Shown piece by piece: positions 12,341-21,712 of a DNA stretch of 64,000 nt. The stretch lies in assembly GCA_033980235.1 (NCBI GenBank), contig CM067067.1:4654289-4718288 (forward strand), written 5' to 3'. The first letter of the stretch is position 1, and each line of letters opens with the position of its first letter. The DNA comes from Diadema setosum (taxonomy: Eukaryota; Echinodermata; Echinoidea; Diadematoida; Diadematidae). The notes beneath the pieces are model-generated. The model was not told the DNA's origin. It saw only the letters and a program-made list of their open reading frames with translations, and searched no databases. The position numbers and the translations under genes were made by a program.

Positions 12341-13152
12341 GTTTTGTAACAGCCACATGCAGGTCTTGGGGCTGGTACCGAAGAGAGGAAAGAAGCGTAA
12401 GGGTGATCAGTCTCCGGACTCCAGGAATGACATGGCAAGCAGCAAGGGAAGTAGCCAAGACATGGACAAGCATAAAAAGAAATCAAAGGAAAAGAAGAAG
12501 AAAAAGAAGAAAAAGAAAAAGAAAGAGAAGCACAAGAACAAAGGAGATAAACCTGTTACAGTAGATGGACTTTTGAACTTCAAGGGCAATTTAGATTCAA
12601 ATGACTTGGGTTTGTTGCAAAGAAATACTATGCCACCAGAATATCTCAACACCTTGTCCAGCATTGATGGCTTGCCATCTCGCAACAATGCAGTTGAGAA
12701 ATCCAACAGGACAAAATCAAAGCGCAGGAAAGATGGAAGTACCCTGCAAGAGAGACTGCAAGAGAAGCTTGAGAGAAACAAGCAGCGGTTACGACAGCAG
12801 CGAGAAAAAGAAATGCTTGCCAAAGCCTCGAGGCATGGGAAATCTGATGACAAAGCTGCGTCCAATGTAGCTGGCAGCCTAGTGGAGGGTGGATTACAGT
12901 ACAATGCTTCATACCTCGACCAGAAAACCTTTCCCCAGCCAAACCCTCTTCTGGCAGGGAAGGGGCGTGTTCCCAGTCTCCCATGGCCACAGCTTCCCCA
13001 GCGTGCGCCGTCACCGCGGGAGGCATTTGTTAAACTCCAGCAAAAACGTCCCAGGGACCTCTTCGCGCGCAAGCTCGATTCTTCAGCCGTTGATCGGTTA
13101 CGGGAACGACTGCAGCATGAGGAGGTAGAAGGGACTGACCTTTTCCCCCTAG
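12341..13152 (+). CDS. INO80D: INO80D coding exon 2
   Basis: The acceptor is CTATACAG before 12341 and the donor is AG/GTAAGT after 13152. The phase joins correctly to exon 1: AA+G gives Lys, then FCNSHMQVLGLVP, the conserved continuation of the first zinc module. Residues about 73-343 are low complexity. A lysine-rich block with KKKKKKKKKK-type runs lies near residues 115-145 and is a likely nuclear localisation or nucleic-acid-contacting tract. A basic coiled-coil-like stretch (LQERLQEKLERNKQRLRQQR) follows near residue 210. The exon ends in the conserved TDLFPLG segment, which corresponds to the human TDLFPHLGLDW region. The open frame to 13163 overruns the donor, and the extra residues are intronic. 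Confidence 0.92.
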
Positions 13153-15000
13153 GTAAGTCATAGTTGAACTTGTAGTTAATTTTTGATAAGAATGCATTAA
13201 TGTATAATGTGTTTATGACAAATGCATGTTCCATTTTATGATACTAAGAGTAGAAAAGCTGATATTGAAGAGATAGTTTGACAGTACAAGTATGTGAACA
13301 TACATTATACATTGTAGTGTTCACATGAAAGAACCAGCCCTCATGCATGCAGTATTACTGGGGTTGTCTCACATAGCAGTGATCTTGTTGAAGTCTTAAT
13401 CAAGAAATATGTCATATCCAGATCATGTTTTATGCATGTGTACAGATAGGAAAACTCTCGTTCCTTATACAAAGGCAATATGCTATAACAACTCAAAAGA
13501 ATACAAGAAGAGAGTCAAAGAATACCTTAATTCTTGTTGTGAGGGTTATTGAACTACATACATGTATTATTGTCTTTAGAGTGACAGTAACTTTGCAAAA
13601 ATGCCATCTTTGAATTTTGCTGGAAACTGGTACAGCTTGCCCAAGAGGTTTGATAGAAATTTTGTTTTGAAATGTATTATCTTGATGTTGATTTACATGT
13701 AAGACTTAGTCAGTTTCACCTTCAAACTTGGATATTTAGATTTTTTTTTTCCTTGGGGGGGGGGGGGGGGGGAGGGGAGGGAAGTGGTGTTCGACATTAG
13801 AAGAATTTAATTGAATTGAATTGTCAGAGCTCTCTGTCTATCTGTCTGTTTGTCTGTCTCTCTCTGAAGGTGCCATATTGTGTCAGAATATGGGCAATAC
13901 TACTAAAAACTAATTTATGCAAACCATAAACACAATAGTACGGAAGATGTTCATAATCGTGGTAGAAACTGAAAGAAATAAAGTTGATTTTTTGTCCCCC
14001 TCGCTTCGTGGGACAAAAGATCAACTATTTCTTTCAATAAACACAATTACGGCTAATAAGATTTTCAAATAGCTGAATCTCACAGGACTAGATTTGTAAG
14101 TTACCGTACTATAGAGCACAATACAGAACTATTAAATGGTTTTGATGAAGTCCCAATACAGAGATCACACAAATATCAGAACAAGACAGAAGCAGTGAAG
14201 AGCCACATCAGAGTAATGTCATAGAGTTGCTGCTCTATTAAATTGTATACTATTAAATCCTACTTCGTGCCCAATCACTGAAATAGAATTAAGTGAAAGT
14301 CATTAATGACTGGACAGTTGCATACAGTACATTGTTTTATAAAGTAAATTACTGAGATGTCCTTTGTACAATGTTCAATGTATGTGCACATGGCCTTAAA
14401 TACTGTATTTGCTGGTGTATAAACTGCATCCTTTTTCATTGGATTACATGCAGAAAAGGGTATGAGAAAAAGATCAGTCAAAAACCAGAGCATTCCATGT
14501 ACTTATCCAGTATTCATCTAGCACTGCATGTACCTCCATTTACAATTCTCGCCATTAAAACTTATACACCAATTGAATATATTCAGAGTCACTTGCTTTT
14601 ATAACATTAAGGATTTTAAACAAGTGTGTGCCAGTGACCTCTGTTTCACAGCCTCTGTTTCAATGGCACTGCAGCCCAGTATAACTACATGCAGGGACAT
14701 GTGCTGGTAGAAAAATAACAAGAAAGAAAGCGAATACCATAATTCATACTAGCAATTCCTCAAGGTTCTGCGAATATGAACAGTCTTTTGATAAAGAAAG
14801 ATTCAGAAACTCACATGGACTTTCATAAAGGTTACAACCTCTGACTTACATGTACATTTTCTCACTCTCTCGCATTGGGGACCTTGAGTGCAGCTTATAT
14901 GCGGGTGCAGCTTATACACCGGAAAATATTGTACAATTATTTGTACATTGATATGCTCATATAAATACTGTATGTTGTGTTTCATTCTCATTCTTTACAG
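13153..15000 (+). other. INO80D: INO80D intron 2
   Basis: Holds a G18 run (13755-13772) followed by a TCTGTCTGTCT-rich stretch (13835-13865), and the intact TA-type element at 14403-14931 that ends about 70 bases before the next exon. No exon recognised. Confidence 0.8.
14403..14931. mobile_element. TA-type DNA element, uninterrupted copy
   Basis: The left end CTGTATTTGCTGGTGTATAA and the right end read in reverse, CAATATTTTCCGGTGTATAA, are inverted, with TA at 14401-14402 and 14932-14933. It is colinear with both halves of the copy at 10477-12063 and shows the site without the Helitron-like insert. Confidence 0.75.
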
Positions 15001-15091
15001 GTCTTGAATTTTCAGACACAGAGGATGAGGAGAGTGAGGAGGTCACAGATAGAAGATGTAGATATACCTATAAAGAACAATGTAGTGTAAG
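15001..15091 (+). CDS. INO80D: INO80D coding exon 3
   Basis: Short 91 nt exon between TTCTTTACAG and AAG/GTATGT. It starts in phase 1 (G+GT gives Gly) and reads LEFSDTEDEESEEVTDRRCR. This acidic segment follows DLFPLG at the same place as the human LGLDWSEESGEEPEDSE segment. It ends in phase 2 and is too short to stand out as an open frame. The assignment rests on splice phase plus the conserved acidic position (residues about 344-374). Confidence 0.85.
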
Positions 15092-15570
15092 GTATGTGAA
15101 CTTTGTATCTTGATTGATTTCCTCACAGAAATGTCATCGTATACTTCCTACTTATTGCTTTGTGGGCAGTTGGCTTGCATATTACTTTCCATAGACTCAA
15201 GCCGTTATCTGATGTCTGAGGTGAAACAGATACTGGTTGCATTATCGATATGGAGATGGTTTAATTCAATGATTAATGTGTATTGAAACAAGAGATAGAT
15301 TTTGATTAGCAAAGTATTATCAGCTACACAGAGTTTTGTAAGGGCATGTTCTCTGTGACTGCATGTATATCCTGGATTAGACTTTCTTTCTTATATAGGG
15401 TGATAAACATTGCCAAATGTTTGCCAGTTTTCTCACCCAAGAATATGATTTGTTTCAGAAGTTATTTCGCTTCCTTTGATGTGTGCAAAACAGTGTATTA
15501 GTACACATACTTCCTTCATGCGTCAGTAAAATGTATAAAATGTATAAATCATGCATATTTCTTTCGACAG

Positions 15571-15804
15571 TAACATTTCCAGTACTGAAGAAACCAATAT
15601 CCCATTAAGTCGGAATGACAGACTGAAGCAGCTGAAAACCCACCTGCAGCGGGGCAGAAGAAAGCTGGACATCTCCCTGCAATGCGACAGGCTTGAGCAG
15701 GGGAGCCTCCGCCGCTCCAGCAAGCTCCTTGTGGATGCGGCCAGGGAGCACCCGTTTGGAGCTGCAGTGTCAATACTCAGGGTTCAAGAGGAGAAGCTGC
15801 AAAG
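15571..15804 (+). CDS. INO80D: INO80D coding exon 4
   Basis: The acceptor is TTTCGACAG before 15571 and the donor is AAAG/GTATGG after 15804. The frame is fixed by AG+T (Ser) from the previous exon. It encodes residues about 374-452, which include RLKQLKTHLQRGRRKLDISL and a following RSSKLLVDAAREHP stretch. This is the basic helical region that in vertebrates (YFQQKYKHLCRLERAE ... KALLQAASKEP) precedes the second zinc module. Phase 2 at both ends. Confidence 0.9.
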
Positions 15805-16270
15805 GTATGGACAAGTGAAGCTACTCTGATACTTCTGTTAGCTATTTTGTATCATTGCTCAAAAGAAGTACTGTAATGTTCCTGAAATTTCTGTTTTTTC
15901 TGTTTTGCTGTCTCCGTTGTGTGAGTCTGCATGTGATGTGTGCTACATAGCAATAAACATCATTGCATTCTGTGCAAGCTGAACAGTGACACTTACAGAA
16001 GTTTTCAATATCTAAAATGGTGTACATGATGACTGCAGTGTTTCAGGCTAAAATGATATGTGGTGGTAGATGTCCTCAGTCATCCCTAAACAGTAATTGA
16101 TCTCCAGTGTGATTACAGAGAAATATTTTTAGAAGCATATTGAGTAATTGTTATGATGAGAAAGCTGCTAGAACGAGTGTGAAAACCCCGAGATTGTAGT
16201 CTTGTAAAGAGCCCCTCTGCCTGGAATGCTTGCACCACTAATTGAGAGTTCCACCATGTGTGATTTGCAG

Positions 16271-16374
16271 GCCCAAGGTGCAGACACCACCAGAGAGGAT
16301 CTGCTGCAGCAAAGAGGAGAACGGGGATCCGTGCCAGGAGGAGTCCATGCCCTACAGCAAGCACTGCTTCAGAC
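16271..16374 (+). CDS. INO80D: INO80D coding exon 5 (first half of second zinc module)
   Basis: The acceptor GATTTGCAG gives AG+G (Arg) and then PKVQTPPERICCSKEENGDP followed by QEESMPYSKHCFR. The CC, PC and HCF positions are the first ligands of the second zf-C3Hc3H module (human CSGTVKGEQCANKALPFTRHCFQHI). The donor is GTATCCTTT at 16375-16383, an exact U12-type 5' splice site. The exon leaves one base (C), which with the acceptor at 16878 restores the conserved His of HCFxHI. Residues about 452-486. Confidence 0.9.
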
Positions 16375-16878
16375 GTATCCTTTGCACTACCATACTGTTT
16401 TTGTTCATTTGATGTAAAACTGTCACAATTTGGCCTTTAGGCTGCGATGACTTTCTTATCAATAAAGCATTTCAATATCAATATTCATTTCTGATGTGTG
16501 CCCACCCTTGCCAATCAAATTAGTGGATATGGAGCAAATTGGCACCATCCATTGTCAAATTTCATTGTTGGGAGAACATATTGGAGAGCTCTTGTCAGAT
16601 GCAGCTATATATGGCATGAAAATAACATAACGACATCCGATTGCATATGTGGTACTTTTGAGTTTAGAATGTCGAGAGTGATGATGTATGGCATACATTA
16701 TATGCAGTGTGCCAATATCTCTTCATAGAACATATTTATTTTTCAGTTTCCATAATCATGTCACTGGAGTATTGCCCTTTTTGGCATGGACAAAAAGTTA
16801 TGAGATGGGCCAGATAGCTGCATAGAATCCTGTCACCTGCATTGACTTGGAGGAGTTTCCTTGACAGCATATTACTAG
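16375..16878 (+). other. INO80D: U12-type (minor-class) intron of INO80D
   Basis: 504 nt GT-AG intron. The donor GTATCCTTT (16375-16383) matches the U12 consensus exactly. TTCCTTGAC at 16857-16865 matches the U12 branch site TTCCTTRAY, with its branch A (16864) 14 nt upstream of the acceptor AG at 16877-16878, inside the usual short U12 range. The more obvious CAG at 16865-16867 would put the downstream exon out of frame. The AG at 16878 gives C+AC (His) and ILEDEEQVLFYQC, so splice phase and U12 geometry agree. Class assignment is from motif match, not transcript data. Confidence 0.85.
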
Positions 16879-17012
16879 ACATCCTGGAAGATGAAGAGCA
16901 GGTGTTGTTCTATCAGTGTGGAGCAGAATTCCCCGGAGGCTTCCGCTGCATAGAGCCCAGCTTTGACATGCTCAATGAGCAGCCCCTCTGTCTCGAGCAT
17001 GCCAAGAGAGTG
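16879..17012 (+). CDS. INO80D: INO80D coding exon 6 (second half of second zinc module)
   Basis: Begins after the U12 acceptor and ends GTG/GTGAGT in phase 0. It reads ILEDEEQVLFYQCGAEFPGG then FRCIEPSFDMLNEQPLCLEH, aligning with the human HILLNHSQQLFSSCTAKF...CSVPVFDITHQTPLCEEHAKK. It supplies the remaining Cys/His ligands (YQC, RC, PLCLEH) of the second zinc module, residues about 487-531. Confidence 0.92.
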
Positions 17013-17055
17013 GTGAGTTACGGGTCTTTTCCCTTTGTTTCACGTGTTTTAAATC

Positions 17056-17086
<31 letters not shown>

Positions 17087-19548
17087 CCAGTGTACAAGTG
17101 CCTCTCTGTCTGTCTGACTCTGTCCGTCTCTCTGGTTAGAAAAATTGATTAATGACAAGTAGTGCAAATAATTAAAATGATGACAGTAACAAGTTTTAAT
17201 ATAGCACATTTCAGACTTGAAAAGAATTTCAATGCACAGAGAACAAATCAGAACATAATTCCAATGCCAGACCCTGTAGTCTTTCAATGTCTAGGACTTT
17301 TTCCCATTTTGAAATGCTGTTGAGGTCCTCTAGAATGAGGCGGTAGGACAGTGGGCCATTCACAACCTGCTTCTGTAGCTTTTGTGTCATCACATCTTTT
17401 GCTCGAATGTGGCCTGGTAGAGTGTTCCATATCTCTGGATCAACCCTCAGGGCGCTGGCCGCAGGGCATTGGAAGGCATCTTGTATCCTTCTCCCATGCG
17501 TTCCAATGCTGTCCTCTCTTGGGGCATGGTCATAGACTTTATTAGCCTGTCATCCAATTTCTCTAACAGAGGGGGACCAGATCTCTCCCCTTTTTCTGCA
17601 TGTCACTGTCCATTTCCAAATCTCCGTCCCCTTGAGGGTTGGGCTACAATGCTGATAGCAGCAACTCCAACAGATCGTATCGTTCTCCCGAGAGCAAGGG
17701 AGCAGCCCTGCCATGGAGGCCTGCTATGAGGAACGTGTCGTCTGCGAATACACTGATGTCGTCCCCTGCCTAAGGGCTTGGGTCCATCGCATGCTGAGCA
17801 TTGCGGTTGTTTTTGCCTTAAAGATGTGAGAGGGCATCCGAAAGCCAGAGAATCTCAGCGGCATGGCTAGCTAGTTGCTCCTCTGCCCTCGTTGACTTTC
17901 CGGCTCCTAAGCGTGTGTCATTGTCAGTAGAAGACATTTTGAAAGACTGCCTGCACACAAAGAAATGATGGTCTCCCACCTTCCTCTCACTCTATTCATA
18001 CCTGTTATGCACGGAAAGTGATTTCTTCAAAATTGCTTTTGTGTGGAAAGCTGCCTAACCATGAGAAATATGCTACCCTCTGAGACAGTTTGCATAAAGA
18101 TATTACATAATACAATACAAAATATGCCAACAAGAATTGCAATACAGATTAAAATATCACAGTAGTATACATGCAAATCTACTATAAGATACATGTATGA
18201 TCTGCAGGTACAGATTGGAAATAATGTTTCTAAAGACAATTTTGATTTTAGGCATTCTGTGTTTTTAGTTTTGTGTGTGTTATATCAAGTATTTGTTTTA
18301 CACTGTTGATGGAATCGGCAAATAATATGATAATGATGATAATAATACTAATAGTAATACTAATACTACTAATAGTGATAATAATAATAGTGTATACCTC
18401 TGGAGGGCAACAATCCATGGAAGAGATGTTTCTATTGCTGTGTAGAATTTTTAGAAACGAGATTAATTTCACTGCCATCCATACTTTTTAAAATCTATTT
18501 ATAGTACAACTTGTTTGATAAAGGGGGTAAATGCACATTTGCTCACATATAGATAGCTACTTCACAGAGTTGATTTTGTTTCCCTTTTCCTTTTGAATTT
18601 TGTATGTTGTTAACATTTACATTAAGAAGATTTTGGAAAACAAATAGAAAGATTATTAGAATTAAATAAAGAAAAGAAAGACTGAAAATAAAAAGGGTGA
18701 TATTCAATATTGTAAATATGTAGATTTTATACTTCAGTCATGTTCTCTGATCAAGCTTCAAGATGTGTTCTTTAAACAATGTGGTGCAGTGAACCGCACT
18801 GAAGAATTTGTTGCTCACTTGTGTCCTTGCCAGCTGCTGAGATTGAAAGTATTTTGGTGGAAATTGAATATTTCCTCACAATGAGATAAATGATGTGTCA
18901 TCGTTGGATATGTCTGATGGGCAGAGATTGCATAATTCTAGGAAATCTGTGGACAGTTTATGGCTGCACTGGACTTATGCCAATGCACAGGAAGTCCATT
19001 TTCATATGCCAGAAGCTGAACATGCTTTGTAGTTGGTTTGTTTTTTTATTATTTTTTTTTCCCGGTGGAGAAGGGAAGTTTTTCCCAAAGGAACTGGCAG
19101 TGCTCCAGTATTATGATTTTGAGTTTGATTTTTAGCCATATATGGTTGCAGTTACATATCATGATTTCCTGATTAGAAGTTATTTAATGATCCCTGTTAT
19201 AAGATAATGGGAAATAACTACTGACTTCAGAGAGTCACATTTTCAGTTTCGGCAAATTGTTCAGATATTCCCAGGAGAACAGTAACAAGGATTTAGAAAT
19301 GCAGAAAAGTTATTGTAGCATTTATGAGCTATGAGCCACCTGATTTGTTTCTTTACCTTATAACCATCCTGATTTACTCTCAATTGTACTAAATTGATTT
19401 TGTGTAAGGAAATTGCTAATATGTAAATTCAAGTCAATGTCACATATTCTAAAGTTTATAGTTTTAAAAGAGACTGACAAACGAAAAGAGAAGTTTAAAG
19501 AGATCATTGTAAGACCCTTTTTTTTTTGCTCCATCTCTTCCTGTTTAG
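17013..19548 (+). other. INO80D: INO80D intron 6
   Basis: Contains a T run (17060-17087), a decayed retroelement-like coding remnant on the minus strand (17280-17950), and an ATA/ACT trinucleotide-rich tract at 18325-18392. The rest is AT-rich with no exon recognised. Confidence 0.75.
17280..17950 (-). pseudogene. Frameshifted retroelement-like coding remnant
   Basis: This ~670 bp block has protein-like composition, unlike the AT-rich intron around it. Minus-strand frames give MSSTDNDTRLGAGKSTRAEE near 17940, VFADDTFLIAGLHG near 17740 and LRVDPEIWNTLPGHIRAKDV then MTQKLQKVVNGPLSYRLIL near 17440, separated by stops and frame changes. The last phrase resembles the gag-like first ORF proteins of DIRS/tyrosine-recombinase retroelements in invertebrates (xVNPEIWxxL...DxxxQKxQ). 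This is a memory-based resemblance. It is broken and not expected to be functional. Confidence 0.4.
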
Positions 19549-19675
19549 CGTATGCAACCCAAGCAGAAGAGGCCGAGAAAGAAAACGAAGCCATCTGCTC
19601 TGACAAGACCCTTCAAGAAAAAGAAGAAGAATCAACGCAGGAAAGTCAGACCTCAGAAGCCGATTCCACCACTAG
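19549..19675 (+). CDS. INO80D: INO80D coding exon 7 (basic linker)
   Basis: The acceptor is CTGTTTAG before 19549 and the donor is ACTAG/GTAAGA after 19675. Read in phase 0 it gives RMQPKQKRPRKKTKPSALTR, then KKKKKNQRRKVRPQKPIPPL. The human protein has RKPRKKTKPPALTKKHKKKRRR...RRPQKPIPPA here, one of the best-conserved basic tracts of INO80D and a likely nuclear localisation signal. A longer open frame in another phase covers the same bases and is a shadow. Residues about 532-573. Confidence 0.92.
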
Positions 19676-20042
19676 GTAAGAGATTGTAGCTGCTTTTCCC
19701 TGACATTATATTTGGTTTCCTTCCTGAGATTCCATCCTTTGGCTACATGTGTATACATGCACCCCTGTGATAATGTGAGGAAAGCAAAGACCAATGGCAT
19801 TGCTGTTGTAATGCAGACGGCTTCAAGAGGTACACTTGTCAAACATGGTGTGATGGATGTCTGTGTTAGCAGTGAGAGAGCTTATTTGAGAGAGCTTTCA
19901 GTTGATGCATGCTCGTACAAGATGAAGTGTTCTGTGTCACTGAATACTGGTTTTCATGCTTCTGCTTCATGATAATGCCACTGGCGAGTTCTGTTAGTGG
20001 TTTGGTCATCTGTCTGTAGAAGCATGACATTTCTTTTTTATT

Positions 20043-20664
20043 ATGCCTCCGCAACGAAGTGGCCGGAGGCATTATGTTTTCGGGTCGTCCGTCCGTCCGT
20101 CCGTCCGTACGTCCCGTTTTGTTTTTGTCGATATCTCAAGAACCGTGTGGTGGTTTTACATCAAACTTGGTATGAGGGTATATCCTTGGGGGATAATACT
20201 TTGTGTGGATTTTAGGGTCACAGGGTCAAAGGTCAAAGGTCACAGGTTATTTTGTGAAAAAACATTGAAATTTCATGTTTTTCTCCATATCTCGCAAATG
20301 GTTCAAGGTATTCTCATGGAACTTAGTATATATGCTTGTACCGATGGGCAGTGATTATCTAGGGAAGTTGGGGGTCATGGGTCAAAGGTCAGGGGGTCAG
20401 AGGTCAAGGTCAGCTCCTCAAAATATCACTACTTTCCTTAAAATGCAATATGCCTGAAGGTTTTTTTTTTTTTTTAACTTGATGTATGGCATGTATTACC
20501 CAATATATATTTTTGGGGAAGTTTCTTGCCAAAAGGTCAAAGGTCAAAAGGTCAAAGGTCAAGTGAAAGTGCTAAATTGCACTTTTTCCTCCATATCTCG
20601 AAAGTAACTCAAGGTATCATCATGAAACTTACATATTTATGCATGTTTAACCTAACAGTGATTT
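20043..20664 (+). mobile_element. Helitron2/Helentron-like element, copy B (3' truncated)
   Basis: The 5' tip ATGCCTCCGCAACGAAGTGG, hairpin, (GTCC)n at 20084-20113 and the AGGTCA-rich body closely follow copy A in order and wording. Similarity stops near CAGTGATT at 20664. The CTAG 3' end is absent, and unrelated repeat sequence follows. Confidence 0.65.
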
Positions 20665-21235
20665 GATCTAAATCAGTAAATAAAGTTCCAAAAGTACTCT
20701 TTTTTGGTCTAATTATTCTTTGTGGCATTCTTCGCATATGTACTAGAAAAAAAATACGGTATCAAAATTAATTTCTTATTTATTTTATTGTTTTATGAAT
20801 TTCTTATGTATTTCTTTGTTTTTTCGACCTTTTGTTTTCGCTGTTTTTTTAAACAAAATTTGTGGCAGACACTTTTTGAAGCATAATACTACTAAAACAA
20901 ATTAATTTTAGCCGTTGACAGTAAAAATAAGCATATTTATATGAACCATGTGAAAAAACTCAATTTGCATTGACTTTGTACACAAAATCACATTTTTGAG
21001 CCATTTTCGGTCTCACGTGCATGTACAAAAAGTTATGTAACTTCAGAACCGTACCCCCGGGCGTCACAAATTTGGCGTCAAAATGTGCGGAAACTCGAAA
21101 GAAAAAACTCATAGAGCATCGCGGCAAGAGCATTGCGTGTTGCAGAGTAATCGCGCGAAATGTCGAAGGGGGGGGCCTTTTAGGCCCCCCCCCCAGTCTT
21201 ATTAGGGTTAAATCCCCTCTGAAGGACAAGGCATA
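20665..21235. repeat. Interspersed repeat ending in a G/C palindrome
   Basis: A segment unlike its neighbours with CpG-containing stretches near 21055-21165, the palindrome GGGGGGGCCTTTTAGGCCCC at 21168-21193, then CAGTCTTATTAGGGTTAAAT. It begins exactly where the Helitron-like copy stops, so it may have inserted into or replaced that copy's 3' part. Boundaries approximate. Confidence 0.45.
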
Positions 21236-21460
21236 AAGGATAAAACATGTTGCTAAACTACACAACTGCTGCTGCCAACTCTCAATACTATTGTGTAGAA
21301 TATGGCCATGCATTTAGATGGTGGGGCTTATTTTGTTCATACTATTATGTGTATGTACATTGCATATTGCACTTTTGTTACTACTTTCCAACATGATTTG
21401 ATGCAATATTACACATTTTACAAATAGTGTGTGTTTCAACTTTTACACCTCCCCTCTCAG

Positions 21461-21712
21461 AACCTCTGCAAAACTACCAGCTTCCCATCAGCACGACGAC
21501 GATGCCCGTAGCTGCCCCTCATCCTCCGACACCAGCCCCACCCTTCAGGAGCCCCTCCCCCCTGGGAGCCCACGATATCCCGGAGCACCTGATGGATATC
21601 TCAGCTCTGGAGGAGGCCATGAATGTGGACTCGCCACCAGAGGAGCTGGGTTCAGATGCAGAGGAGGAGGCTCTGTCTAGCATCCTCCCTAACCTGGATG
21701 AATTCTTTGAAG
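21461..21712 (+). CDS. INO80D: INO80D coding exon 8
   Basis: The acceptor is CCCTCTCAG before 21461 and the donor is GAAG/GTACAG after 21712. G+AA (Glu) then PLQNYQLPISTTTMPVAAPH, a proline-rich stretch, and an acidic end ALSSILPNLDEFFEG. The end matches the human DVLPRLPDDLQDFDFFEGKNG region. Residues about 573-657, phase 1 at both ends. Confidence 0.9.

Larger units (their letters stand above)
19676..21460 (+). other. INO80D: INO80D intron 7
   Basis: Contains a truncated Helitron-like copy (20043-20664) directly abutting another interspersed repeat with a G/C palindrome (20665-21235). No exon recognised. Confidence 0.8.

Noticed and set aside
13141..13163. Stop at 13163 as the end of a short INO80D protein
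   Set aside because: The stop lies after a strong GTAAGT donor, and conserved downstream exons join in phase.
12407..13234. 275-codon minus-strand open frame
   Set aside because: Antisense shadow of INO80D coding exon 2; its Phe run is the reverse of the lysine block.
16868..16878. Acceptor CAG at 16865-16867 for INO80D exon 6 (reading SILLDILEDEEQ)
   Set aside because: It resembles human HILLN but is out of frame with exon 5; the AG at 16878 fits both phase and U12 branch spacing.
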